From: Auanema rhodensis
Taxonomy: Eukaryota; Nematoda; Chromadorea; Rhabditida; Rhabditidae
NCBI GenBank assembly: GCA_964057225.1
Contig: OZ059895.1
Location: 1,302,001-1,366,000 of the forward strand
Direction: 5' to 3'
Length of the DNA: 64,000 nucleotides
Shown here: piece after piece, positions 1 to 11,000 of the stretch
Numbering within the stretch: the first letter of the stretch is position 1
Layout: every line of letters starts with the position of its first letter
Notes under the pieces: generated by a model
Database searches by the model: none
Told to the model about the DNA's origin: nothing
What the model saw: the letters and a program-made list of their open reading frames with translations, nothing else
Position numbers and translations under genes: made by a program

Positions 1-89
1 CAACATACACTAATGCATCATTTTTCAAACGATCATAATTAATTTTTGTATTGAGCGTTTCTCAATGTAGTATAGTGCATTCGATGCGG

Positions 90-140
90 ATTTTTAAGCT
101 GCGTCGATCTGTGTTATCAGATTTGCGCTAGCTTAAAAAT
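90..140. repeat. 51-nt inverted repeat inside the monomer (potential cruciform)
   Basis: An 11-bp perfect inverted repeat, ATTTTTAAGCT at 90-100 and AGCTTAAAAAT at 130-140, encloses two further short pairings: GCG 101-103 with CGC 126-128, and ATCTG 107-111 with CAGAT 118-122 around a 6-nt loop. It recurs at the same place in each monomer. Common variants fall on it: t107 breaks the inner stem, g134 breaks an outer A:T pair, and g135 leaves only a G opposite T. Extrusion in vivo is inference. Confidence 0.85.
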
Positions 141-157
141 GCACCGAGATATGAACT

Positions 158-179
158 GATATAAGTTCACACTTATATC
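158..179. repeat. 22-nt perfect hairpin in the monomer (9-bp stem, 4-nt loop)
   Basis: GATATAAGT (158-166) is followed by TCAC (167-170) and ACTTATATC (171-179), which is its exact reverse complement. The same hairpin occurs in all monomers with t at 173. The a173 variant, found in type B copies, replaces one A:T pair with an A:A mismatch. A competing pairing TGAAC (152-156) with GTTCA (165-169) exists only in copies with g at 153, so type A copies can fold in two mutually exclusive ways. Confidence 0.85.
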
Positions 180-282
180 CTCGATTTTCACCCTGAAGAA
201 TTAATTTTTTCGTTGAATAACATTGTCCATCGTCTTTGCCTTGAAAAAAGAAATCTAAAAACATCTACTTTTTGCTAAATTA

Positions 283-315
283 TTTTGAAATTTTTCGAAA
301 AAATTTTTGTCAAAA
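283..315. repeat. A/T-rich imperfect dyad centred on TTCGAA
   Basis: TTTTGA near 283-288 and TCAAAA near 310-315 are reverse complements, and between them an AATTTTT tract, TTCGAA and AAAAAATTTTT form a nearly symmetric A/T block with small asymmetries. It is strongly conserved across copies. Rare exceptions are ttTTGAAA in copies 67, 74, 106 and 112, TTCGGAAA in copies 68 and 107, and TTCCGAAA at 48733 in copy 139. It resembles a site that could bend DNA or bind a dimeric protein, but no known binding motif is recognised. Confidence 0.6.
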
Positions 316-330
316 TGTTTTTGGAAGCAA

Positions 331-356
331 TGTTGAGTGTACATGGAAACTCAACA
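331..356. repeat. Hairpin spanning the monomer-monomer junction
   Basis: TGTTGAGT at 331-338 pairs with ACTCAACA formed by 349-351 of one copy and the first five bases of the next. The stem is 8 bp and perfect, with a 10-nt loop. It recurs at almost every junction. Exceptions are the CAGCAT copies at 14041 and 17200 and the CAAAAT copies at 55459, 58267, 60724 and 62830, each with one stem mismatch. Confidence 0.8.
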
Positions 357-702
357 TACACTAATGCATCATTTTTCAAACGATCATAACTAATTTTTGT
401 ATTAAGCGTTTCTCAATGTAGTATAGTGCATTCGATGCGGATTTTTAAGCTGCGTCGTTCTGTGTTATCAGATTTGCGCTAGCTTAAAAATGCACCGAGA
501 TATCAACTGATATAAGTTCACACATATATCCTCGATTTTCACCCTGAAGAATTAATTTTTTCGTTGAATAACATTGTCCATCGTCTTTGCCTTGAAAAAA
601 GGAATCTAAAAACATCTACTTTTTGCTAAATTATTTTGAAATTTTTCGAAAAAATTTTTGTCAAAATGTTTTTGGAAGCAATGTTGAGTGTACATGGAAA
701 CT

Positions 703-1053
703 CAACATACACTAATGCATCATTTTTCAAACGATCATAATTAATTTTTGTATTAAGCGTTTCTCAATTTAGTATAGTGCATTCGATGCGGATTTTTAAG
801 CTGCGTCGATCTGTGTTATCAGATTTGCGCTAGCTTAAAAATGCACCGAGATATGAACTGATATAAGTTCACACTTATATCCTCGATTTTCACCCTGAAG
901 AATTAATTTTTTCGTTGAATAACATTGTCCATCGTCTTTGCCTTGAAAAAAGAAATCTAAAAACATCTACTTTTTGCTAAATTATATTGAAATTTTTCGA
1001 AAAAATTTTTGTCAAAATGTTTTTGGAAGCAATGTTGAGTGTACATGGAAACT
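703..1053. repeat. Hybrid monomer, C-like 5' part and A-like 3' part
   Basis: Copy 3 has t at 67, as in type C, but g at 153 and a at 251, as in type A. It also has a private T-to-A change at monomer position 284 (base 986). The switch lies between monomer positions 67 and 153 (bases 769-855). This is what an unequal exchange between a C copy and an A copy would leave. The flanking copies 2 and 4 are both type B. Confidence 0.6.
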
Positions 1054-1404
1054 CAACATACACTAATGCATCATTTTTCAAACGATCATAACTAATTTTT
1101 GTATTAAGCGTTTCTCAATGTAGTATAGTGCATTCGATGCGGATTTTTAAGCTGCGTCGTTCTGTGTTATCAGATTTGCGCTAGCTTAAAAATGCACCGA
1201 GATATCAACTGATATAAGTTCACACATATATCCTCGATTTTCACCCTGAAGAATTAATTTTTTCGTTGAATAACATTGTCCATCGTCTTTGCCTTGAAAG
1301 AAGGAATCTAAAAACATCTACTTTTTGCTTAATTATTTTGAAATTTTTCGAAAAAATTTTTGTCAAAATGTTTTTGGAAGCAATGTTGAGTGTACATGGA
1401 AACT

Positions 1405-4212
1405 CAACATACACTAATGCATCATTTTTCAAACGATCATAATTAATTTTTGTATTAAGCGTTTCTCAATTTAGTATAGTGCATTCGATGCGGATTTTTA
1501 AGCTGCGTCGATCTGTGTTATCAGATTTGCGCTAGCTTAAAAATGCACCGAGATATCAACTGATATAAGTTCACACTTATATCCTCGATTTTCACCCTGA
1601 AGAATTGATTTTTTCGTTGAATAACATTGTCCATCGTCTTCGCCTTGAAAAAAGGAATCTAAAAACATCTACTTTTTGCTAAATTATCTTGAAATTTTTC
1701 GAAAAAATTTTTGTCAAAATGTTTTTGGAAGCAATGTTGAGTGTACATGGAAACTCAACATACACTAATGCATCATTTTTCAAACGATCATAATTAATTT
1801 TTGTATTAAGCGTTTCTCAATGTAGTATAGTGCAATCGATGCGGATTTTTAAGCTGCGTCGATCTGTGTTATCAGATTTGCGCTAGCTTAAAAATGCACC
1901 GAGATATCAACTGATATAAGTTCACACTTATATCCTCGATTTTCACCCTGAAGAATTAATTTTTTCGTTGAATAACATTGTCCATCGTCTTTGCCTTGAA
2001 AAAAGGAATCTAAAAACATCTACTTTTTGCTAAATTATCTTGAAATTTTTCGAAAAAATTTTTGTCAAAATGTTTTTGGAAGCAATGTTGAGTGTACATG
2101 GAAACTCAACATACACTAATGCATCATTTTTCAAACGATCATAATTAATTTTTGTATTGAGCGTTTCTCAATGTAGTATAGTGCATTCGATGCGGATTTT
2201 TAAGCTGCGTCGATCTGTGTTATCAGATTTGCGCTAGCTTAAAAATGCACCGAGATATGAACTGATATAAGTTCACACTTATATCCTCGATTTTCACCCT
2301 GAAGAATTAATTTTTTCGTTGAATAACATTGTCCATCGTCTTTGCCTTGAAAAAAGAAATCTAAAAACATCTACTTTTTGCTAAATTATTTTGAAATTTT
2401 TCGAAAAAATTTTTGTCAAAATGTTTTTGGAAGCAATGTTGAGTGTACATGGAAACTCAACATACACTAATGCATCATTTTTCAAACGATCATAATTAAT
2501 TTTTGTATTAAGCGTTTCTCAATTTAGTATAGTGCATTCGATGCGGATTTTTAAGCTGCGTCGATCTGTGTTATCAGATTTGCGCTAGCTTAAAAATGCA
2601 CCGAGATATCAACTGATATAAGTTCACACTTATATCCTCGATTTTCACCCTGAAGAATTGATTTTTTCGTTGAATAACATTGTCCATCGTCTTTGCCTTG
2701 AAAAAAGGAATCTAAAAACATCTACTTTTTGCTAAATTATCTTGAAATTTTTCGAAAAAATTTTTGTCAAAATGTTTTTGGAAGCAATGTTGAGTGTACA
2801 TGGAAACTCAACATACACTAATGCATCATTTTTCAAACGATCATAATTAATTTTTGTATTAAGCGTTTCTCAATGTAGTATAGTGCAATCGATGCGGATT
2901 TTTAAGCTGCGTCGATCTGTGTTATCAGATTTGCGCTAGCTTAAAAATGCACCGAGATATCAACTGATATAAGTTCACACTTATATCCTCGATTTTCACC
3001 CTGAAGAATTAATTTTTTCGTTGAATAACATTGTCCATCGTCTTTGCCTTGAAAAAAGGAATCTAAAAACATCTACTTTTTGCTAAATTATCTTGAAATT
3101 TTTCGAAAAAATTTTTGTCAAAATGTTTTTGGAAGCAATGTTGAGTGTACATGGAAACTCAACATACACTAATGCATCATTTTTCAAACGATCATAATTA
3201 ATTTTTGTATTGAGCGTTTCTCAATGTAGTATAGTGCATTCGATGCGGATTTTTAAGCTGCGTCGATCTGTGTTATCAGATTTGCGCTAGCTTAAAAATG
3301 CACCGAGATATGAACTGATATAAGTTCACACTTATATCCTCGATTTTCACCCTGAAGAATTAATTTTTTCGTTGAATAACATTGTCCATCGTCTTTGCCT
3401 TGAAAAAAGGAATCTAAAAACATCTACTTTTTGCTAAATTATTTTGAAATTTTTCGAAAAAATTTTTGTCAAAATGTTTTTGGAAGCAATGTTGAGTGTA
3501 CATGGAAACTCAACATACACTAATGCATCATTTTTCAAACGATCATAATTAATTTTTGTATTAAGCGTTTCTCAATTTAGTATAGTGCATTCGATGCGGA
3601 TTTTTAAGCTGCGTCGATCTGTGTTATCAGATTTGCGCTAGCTTAAAAATGCACCGAGATATCAACTGATATAAGTTCACACTTATATCCTCGATTTTCA
3701 CCCTGAAGAATTGATTTTTTCGTTGAATAACATTGTCCATCGTCTTTGCCTTGAAAAAAGGAATCTAAAAACATCTACTTTTTGTTAAATTATCTTGAAA
3801 TTTTTCGAAAAAATTTTTGTCAAAATGTTTTTGGAAGCAATGTTGAGTGTACATGGAAACTCAACATACACTAATGCATCATTTTTCAAACGATCATAAT
3901 TAATTTTTGTATTAAGCGTTTCTCAATGTAGTATAGTGCAATCGATGCGGATTTTTAAGCTGCGTCGATCTGTGTTATCAGATTTGCGCTAGCTTAAAAA
4001 TGCACCGAGATATCAACTGATATAAGTTCACACTTATATCCTCGATTTTCACCCTGAAGAATTAATTTTTTCGTTGAATAACATTGTCCATCGTCTTTGC
4101 CTTGAAAAAAGGAATCTAAAAACATCTACTTTTTGCTAAATTATCTTGAAATTTTTCGAAAAAATTTTTGTCAAAATGTTTTTGGAAGCAATGTTGAGTG
4201 TACATGGAAACT
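1405..4212. repeat. Trimeric higher-order repeat, A-C-D (1,053-bp period)
   Basis: Copies 5-12 read C, D, A, C, D, A, C, D, giving two full A-C-D trimers (2107-3159, 3160-4212) after a partial one that follows a B copy. C is marked by t67, g203 and c284; D by a80 and c284; A by g53 and g153. The second trimer differs from the first by g instead of a at 251 of its A copy and a private T at base 3785. The D-specific a80 creates an ATCGAT site, so the trimer should appear as a 1,053-bp spacing of that site. A further A-C-D trimer lies at 8425-9477. Confidence 0.8.
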
Positions 4213-7200
4213 CAACATACACTAATGCATCATTTTTCAAACGATCATAATTAATTTTTGTATTGAGCGTTTCTCAATGTAGTATAGTGCATTCGATGCG
4301 GATTTTTAAGCTGCGTCGATCTGTGTTATCAGATTTGCGCTAGCTTAAAAATGCACCGAGATATGAACTGATATAAGTTCACACTTATATCCTCGATTTT
4401 CACCCTGAAGAATTAATTTTTTCGTTGAATAACATTGTCCATCGTCTTTGCCTTGAAAAAAGAAATCTAAAAACATCTACTTTTTGCTAAATTATTTTGA
4501 AATTTTTCGAAAAAATTTTTGTCAAAATGTTTTTGGAAGCAATGTTGAGTGTACATGGAAACTCAACATACACTAATGCATCATTTTTCAAACGATCATA
4601 ACTAATTTTTGTATTAAGCGTTTCTCAATGTAGTATAGTGCATTCGATGCGGATTTTTAAGCTGCGTCGTTCTGTGTTATCAGATTTGCGCTAGCTTAAA
4701 AATGCACCGAGATATCAACTGATATAAGTTCACACATATATCCTCGATTTTCACCCTGAAGAATTAAGTTTTTCGTTGAATAACATTGTCCATCGTCTTT
4801 GCCTTGAAAAAAGGAATCTAAAAACATCTACTTTTTGCTAAATTATTTTGAAATTTTTCGAAAAAATTTTTGTCAAAATGTTTTTGGAAGCAATGTTGAG
4901 TGTACATGGAAACTCAACATACACTAATGCATCATTTTTCAAACGATCATAATTAATTTTTGTATTAAGCGTTTCTCAATTTAGTATAGTGCATTCGATG
5001 CGGATTTTTAAGCTGCGTCGATCTGTGTTATCAGATTTGCGCTAGCTTAAAAATGCACCGAGATATCAACTGATATAAGTTCACACTTATATCCTCGATT
5101 TTCACCCTGAAGAATTAATTTTTTCGTTGAATAACATTGTCCATCGTCTTTGCCTTGAAAAAAGGAATCTGAAAACATCTACTTTTTGCTAAATTATTTT
5201 GAAATTTTTCGAAAAAATTTTTGTCAAAATGTTTTTGGAAGCAATGTTGAGTGTACATGGAAACTCAACATACACTAATGCATCATTTTTCAAACGATCA
5301 TAACTAATTTTTGTATTAAGCGTTTCTCAATTTAGTATAGTGCATTCGATGCGGATTTTTAAGCTGCGTCGATCTGTGTTATCAGATTTGCGCTAGCTGA
5401 AAAATGCACCGAGATATCAACTGATATAAGTTCACACTTATATCCTCGATTTTCACCCTGAAGAATTAATTTTTTCGTTGAATAACATTGTCCATCGTCT
5501 TTGCCTTGAAAAAAGGAATCTAAAAACATCTACTTTTTGCTAAATTATTTTGAAATTTTTCGAAAAAATTTTTGTCAAAATGTTTTTGGAAGCAATGTTG
5601 AGTGTACATGGAAACTCAACATACACTAATGCATCATTTTTCAAACGATCATAATTAATTTTTGTATTAAGCGTTTCTCAATGTAGTATAGTGCATTCGA
5701 TGCGGATTTTTAAGCTGCGTCGATCTGTGTTATCAGATTTGCGCTAGCTTAAAAATGCACCGAGATATCAACTGATATAAGTTCACACTTATATCCTCGA
5801 TTTTCACCCTGAAGAATTAATTTTTTCGTTGAATAACATTGTCCATCGTCTTTGCCTTGAAAAAAGGAATCTAAAAACATCTACTTTTTGCTAAATTATT
5901 TTGAAATTTTTCGAAAAAATTTTTGTCAAAATGTTTTTGGAAGCAATGTTGAGTGTACATGGAAACTCAACATACACTAATGCATCATTTTTCAAACGAT
6001 CATAATTAATTTTTGTATTAAGCGTTTCTCAATGTAGTATAGTGCATTCGATGCGGATTTTTAAGCTGCGTCGATCTGTGTTATCAGATTTGCGCTAGCT
6101 TAAAAATGCACCGAGATATCAACTGATATAAGTTCACACTTATATCCTCGATTTTCACCCTGAAGAATTAATTTTTTCGTTGAATAACATTGTCCATCGT
6201 CTTTGCCTTGAAAAAAGGAATCTAAAAACATCTACTTTTTGCTAAATTATTTTGAAATTTTTCGAAAAAATTTTTGTCAAAATGTTTTTGGAAGCAATGT
6301 TGAGTGTACATGGAAACTCAACATACACTAATGCATCATTTTTCAAACGATCATAATTAATTTTTGTATTGAGCGTTTCTCAATGTAGTATAGTGCAATC
6401 GATGCGGATTTTTAAGCTGCGTCGATCTGTGTTATCAGATTTGCGCTAGCTTAAAAATGCACCGAGATATCAACTGATATAAGTTCACACTTATATCCTC
6501 GATTTTCACCCTGAAGAATTAATTTTTTCGTTGAATAACATTGTCCATCGTCTTTGCCTTGAAAAAAGGAATCTAAAAACATCTACTTTTTGCTAAATTA
6601 TTTTGAAATTTTTCGAAAAAATTTTTGTCAAAATGTTTTTGGAAGCAATGTTGAGTGTACATGGAAACTCAACATACACTAATGCATCATTTTTCAAACG
6701 ATCATAACTAATTTTTGTATTAAGCGTTTCTCAATGTAGTAAAGTGCATTCGATGCGGATTTTTAAGCTGCGTCGATCTGTGTTATCAGATTTGCGCTAG
6801 CTTAAAAATGCACCGAGATATCAACTGATATAAGTTCACACTTATATCCTCGATTTTCACCCTGAAGAATTAATTTTTTCGTTGAATAACATTGTCCATC
6901 GTCTTTGCCTTAAAAAAAGGAATCTGAAAACATCTACTTTTTGCTAAATTATTTTGAAATTTTTCGAAAAAATTTTTGTCAAAATGTTTTTGGAAGCAAT
7001 GTTGAGTGTACATGGAAACTCAACATACACTAATGCATCATTTTTCAAACGATCATAACTAATTTTTGTATTAAGCGTTTCTCAATTTAGTATAGTGCAT
7101 TCGATGCGGATTTTTAAGCTGCGTCGATCTGTGTTATCAGATTTGCGCTAGCTGAAAAATGCACCGAGATATCAACTGATATAAGTTCACACTTATATCC

Positions 7201-7875
7201 TCGATTTTCACCCTGAAGAATTAATTTTTTCGTTGAATAACATTGTCCATCGTCTTTGCCTTGAAAAAAGGAATCTAAAAACATCTACTTTTTGCTAAAT
7301 TATTTTGAAATTTTTCGAAAAAATTTTTGTCAAAATGTTTTTGGAAGCAATGTTGAGTGTACATGGAAACTCAACATACACTAATGCATCATTTTTCAAA
7401 CGATCATAACTAATTTTTGTATTAAGCTTTTCTCAATGTAGTATAGTGCATTCGATGCGGATTTTTAAGCTGCGTCGTTCTGTGTTATCAGATTTGCGCT
7501 AGCTTAAAAATGCACCGAGATATCAACTGATATAAGTTCACACTTATATCCTCGATTTTCACCCTGAAGAATTAATTTTTTCGTTGAATAACATTGTCCA
7601 TCGTCTTTGCCTTGAAAAAAGGAATCTAAAAACATCTACTTTTTGCTAAATTATTTTGAAATTTTTCGAAAAAATTTTTGTCAAAATGTTTTTGGAAGCA
7701 ATGTTGAGTGTACATGGAAACTCAACATACACTAATGCATCATTTTTCAAACGATCATAACTAATTTTTGTATTAAGCGTTTCTCAATGTAGTATAATGC
7801 ATTCGATGCGGATTTTTAAGCTGCGTCGTTCTGTGTTATCAGATTTGCGCTAGCTTAAAAATGCACCGAGATATG
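2809..7875. repeat. 15-monomer higher-order unit, left copy 1
   Basis: The monomer order from copy 9 is D, A, C, D, A, B, E, F, G, G, H, I, F, J and the 5' part of K, and it repeats 5,265 bp (15 monomers) downstream. Distinguishing marks shared by both copies include a G in the AATT block of B (AAGTTTTT near monomer position 204), g134 in F, a80 plus g53 in H, a73 with a243 in I, HindIII-type AAGCTT created by t57 in J, and a75 in K. The match ends inside copy 23, between monomer positions 107 and 153. Confidence 0.85.
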
Positions 7876-8073
7876 AACTGATATAAGTTCACACTTATAT
7901 CCTCGATTTTCACCCTGAAGAATTAATTTTTTCGTTGAATAACATTGTCCATCGTCTTTGCCTTGAAAAAAGGAATCTAAAAACATCTACTTTTTGCTAA
8001 ATTATCTTGAAATTTTTCGAAAAAATTTTTGTCAAAATGTTTTTGGAAGCAATGTTGAGTGTACATGGAAACT
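7723..8073. repeat. Hybrid monomer at the end of the first 15-monomer unit
   Basis: Copy 23 begins like copy 38, sharing a75 and t107, but then has g153, t173 and c284 where copy 38 has c153, a173 and t284. The type switch at bases 7829-7875 coincides with the end of the match between the two 15-monomer units, so this copy is the likely scar of the exchange that duplicated the block. Its 3' part is most like the D' copies (42, 46, 51). Confidence 0.65.
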
Positions 8074-11000
8074 CAACATACACTAATGCATCATTTTTCA
8101 AACGATCATAATTAATTTTTGTATTAAGCGTTTCTCAATGTAGTATAGTGCAATCGATGCGGATTTTTAAGCTGCGTCGATCTGTGTTATCAGATTTGCG
8201 CTAGCTTAAAAATGCACCGAGATATCAACTGATATAAGTTCACACTTATATCCTCGATTTTCACCCTGAAGAATTAATTTTTTCGTTGAATAACATTGTC
8301 CATCGTCTTTGCCTTGAAAAAAGGAATCTAAAAACATCTACTTTTTGCTAAATTATCTTGAAATTTTTCGAAAAAATTTTTGTCAAAATGTTTTTGGAAG
8401 CAATGTTGAGTGTACATGGAAACTCAACATACACTAATGCATCATTTTTCAAACGATCATAATTAATTTTTGTATTGAGCGTTTCTCAATGTAGTATAGT
8501 GCATTCGATGCGGATTTTTAAGCTGCGTCGATCTGTGTTATCAGATTTGCGCTAGCTTAAAAATGCACCGAGATATGAACTGATATAAGTTCACACTTAT
8601 ATCCTCGATTTTCACCCTGAAGAATTAATTTTTTCGTTGAATAACATTGTCCATCGTCTTTGCCTTGAAAAAAGGAATCTAAAAACATCTACTTTTTGCT
8701 AAATTATTTTGAAATTTTTCGAAAAAATTTTTGTCAAAATGTTTTTGGAAGCAATGTTGAGTGTACATGGAAACTCAACATACACTAATGCATCATTTTT
8801 CAAACGATCATAATTAATTTTTGTATTAAGCGTTTCTCAATTTAGTATAGTGCATTCGATGCGGATTTTTAAGCTGCGTCGATCTGTGTTATCAGATTTG
8901 CGCTAGCTTAAAAATGCACCGAGATATCAACTGATATAAGTTCACACTTATATCCTCGATTTTCACCCTGAAGAATTGATTTTTTCGTTGAATAACATTG
9001 TCCATCGTCTTTGCCTTGAAAAAAGGAATCTAAAAACATCTACTTTTTGCTAAATTATCTTGAAATTTTTCGAAAAAATTTTTGTCAAAATGTTTTTGGA
9101 AGCAATGTTGAGTGTACATGGAAACTCAACATACACTAATGCATCATTTTTCAAACGATCATAATTAATTTTTGTATTAAGCGTTTCTCAATGTAGTATA
9201 GTGCAATCGATGCGGATTTTTAAGCTGCGTCGATCTGTGTTATCAGATTTGCGCTAGCTTAAAAATGCACCGAGATATCAACTGATATAAGTTCACACTT
9301 ATATCCTCGATTTTCACCCTGAAGAATTAATTTTTTCGTTGAATAACATTGTCCATCGTCTTTGCCTTGAAAAAAGGAATCTAAAAACATCTACTTTTTG
9401 CTAAATTATCTTGAAATTTTTCGAAAAATTTTTTGTCAAAATGTTTTTGGAAGCAATGTTGAGTGTACATGGAAACTCAACATACACTAATGCATCATTT
9501 TTCAAACGATCATAATTAATTTTTGTATTGAGCGTTTCTCAATGTAGTATAGTGCATTCGATGCGGATTTTTAAGCTGCGTCGATCTGTGTTATCAGATT
9601 TGCGCTAGCTTAAAAATGCACCGAGATATGAACTGATATAAGTTCACACTTATATCCTCGATTTTCACCCTGAAGAATTAATTTTTTCGTTGAATAACAT
9701 TGTCCATCGTCTTTGCCTTGAAAAAAGAAATCTAAAAACATCTACTTTTTGCTAAATTATTTTGAAATTTTTCGAAAAAATTTTTGTCAAAATGTTTTTG
9801 GAAGCAATGTTGAGTGTACATGGAAACTCAACATACACTAATGCATCATTTTTCAAACGATCATAACTAATTTTTGTATTAAGCGTTTCTCAATGTAGTA
9901 TAGTGCATTCGATGCGGATTTTTAAGCTGCGTCGTTCTGTGTTATCAGATTTGCGCTAGCTTAAAAATGCACCGAGATATCAACTGATATAAGTTCACAC
10001 ATATATCCTCGATTTTCACCCTGAAGAATTAAGTTTTTCGTTGAATAACATTGTCCATCGTCTTTGCCTTGAAAAAAGGAATCTAAAAACATCTACTTTT
10101 TGCTAAATTATTTTGAAATTTTTCGAAAAAATTTTTGTCAAAATGTTTTTGGAAGCAATGTTGAGTGTACATGGAAACTCAACATACACTAATGCATCAT
10201 TTTTCAAACGATCATAATTAATTTTTGTATTAAGCGTTTCTCAATTTAGTATAGTGCATTCGATGCGGATTTTTAAGCTGCGTCGATCTGTGTTATCAGA
10301 TTTGCGCTAGCTTAAAAATGCACCGAGATATCAACTGATATAAGTTCACACTTATATCCTCGATTTTCACCCTGAAGAATTAATTTTTTCGTTGAATAAC
10401 ATTGTCCATCGTCTTTGCCTTGAAAAAAGGAATCTGAAAACATCTACTTTTTGCTAAATTATTTTGAAATTTTTCGAAAAAATTTTTGTCAAAATGTTTT
10501 TGGAAGCAATGTTGAGTGTACATGGAAACTCAACATACACTAATGCATCATTTTTCAAACGATCATAACTAATTTTTGTATTAAGCGTTTCTCAATTTAG
10601 TATAGTGCATTCGATGCGGATTTTTAAGCTGCGTCGATCTGTGTTATCAGATTTGCGCTAGCTGAAAAATGCACCGAGATATCAACTGATATAAGTTCAC
10701 ACTTATATCCTCGATTTTCACCCTGAAGAATTAATTTTTTCGTTGAATAACATTGTCCATCGTCTTTGCCTTGAAAAAAGGAATCTAAAAACATCTACTT
10801 TTTGCTAAATTATTTTGAAATTTTTCGAAAAAATTTTTGTCAAAATGTTTTTGGAAGCAATGTTGAGTGTACATGGAAACTCAACATACACTAATGCATC
10901 ATTTTTCAAACGATCATAATTAATTTTTGTATTAAGCGTTTCTCAATGTAGTATAGTGCATTCGATGCGGATTTTTAAGCTGCGTCGATCTGTGTTATCA

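Larger units (their letters stand above)
1..351. repeat. Reference monomer (copy 1, type A)
   Basis: This copy sets the numbering used throughout. It carries the type A markers: t at 39, g at 53, g at 67, a at 107, g at 153, t at 173, and a at 251. Landmarks present in nearly all copies are an NsiI-type ATGCAT at 13-18, AluI AGCT at 97-100 and 130-133, an NheI-type GCTAGC at 127-132, and a central TTCGAA at 294-299 between A/T tracts. Stops occur in all frames of the consensus, so the monomer has no long reading frame. The choice of start point is arbitrary because the array is circularly permutable. Confidence 0.97.

Noticed and set aside
208-224. CENP-B box-like sequence (TTTCGTTGAATAACATT)
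   Set aside because: It has the TTCG core and the A at position 10, but lacks the required CGGG at positions 13-16. The TTCGATGCGG segment at 80-89 does not fit the spacing either. No functional CENP-B box is supported.
1241-1432. A 63-codon minus-strand open frame, also seen at 30023-30214, 31076-31267, 43361-43552 and 44414-44605
   Set aside because: It is satellite sequence running across a monomer junction. It starts with TTG, not ATG, and opens only because a point change (near monomer position 276 or 277) turns a TAG stop into a sense codon in these five copies. All other copies have the stop. There is no codon bias or promoter, so it is not a gene.
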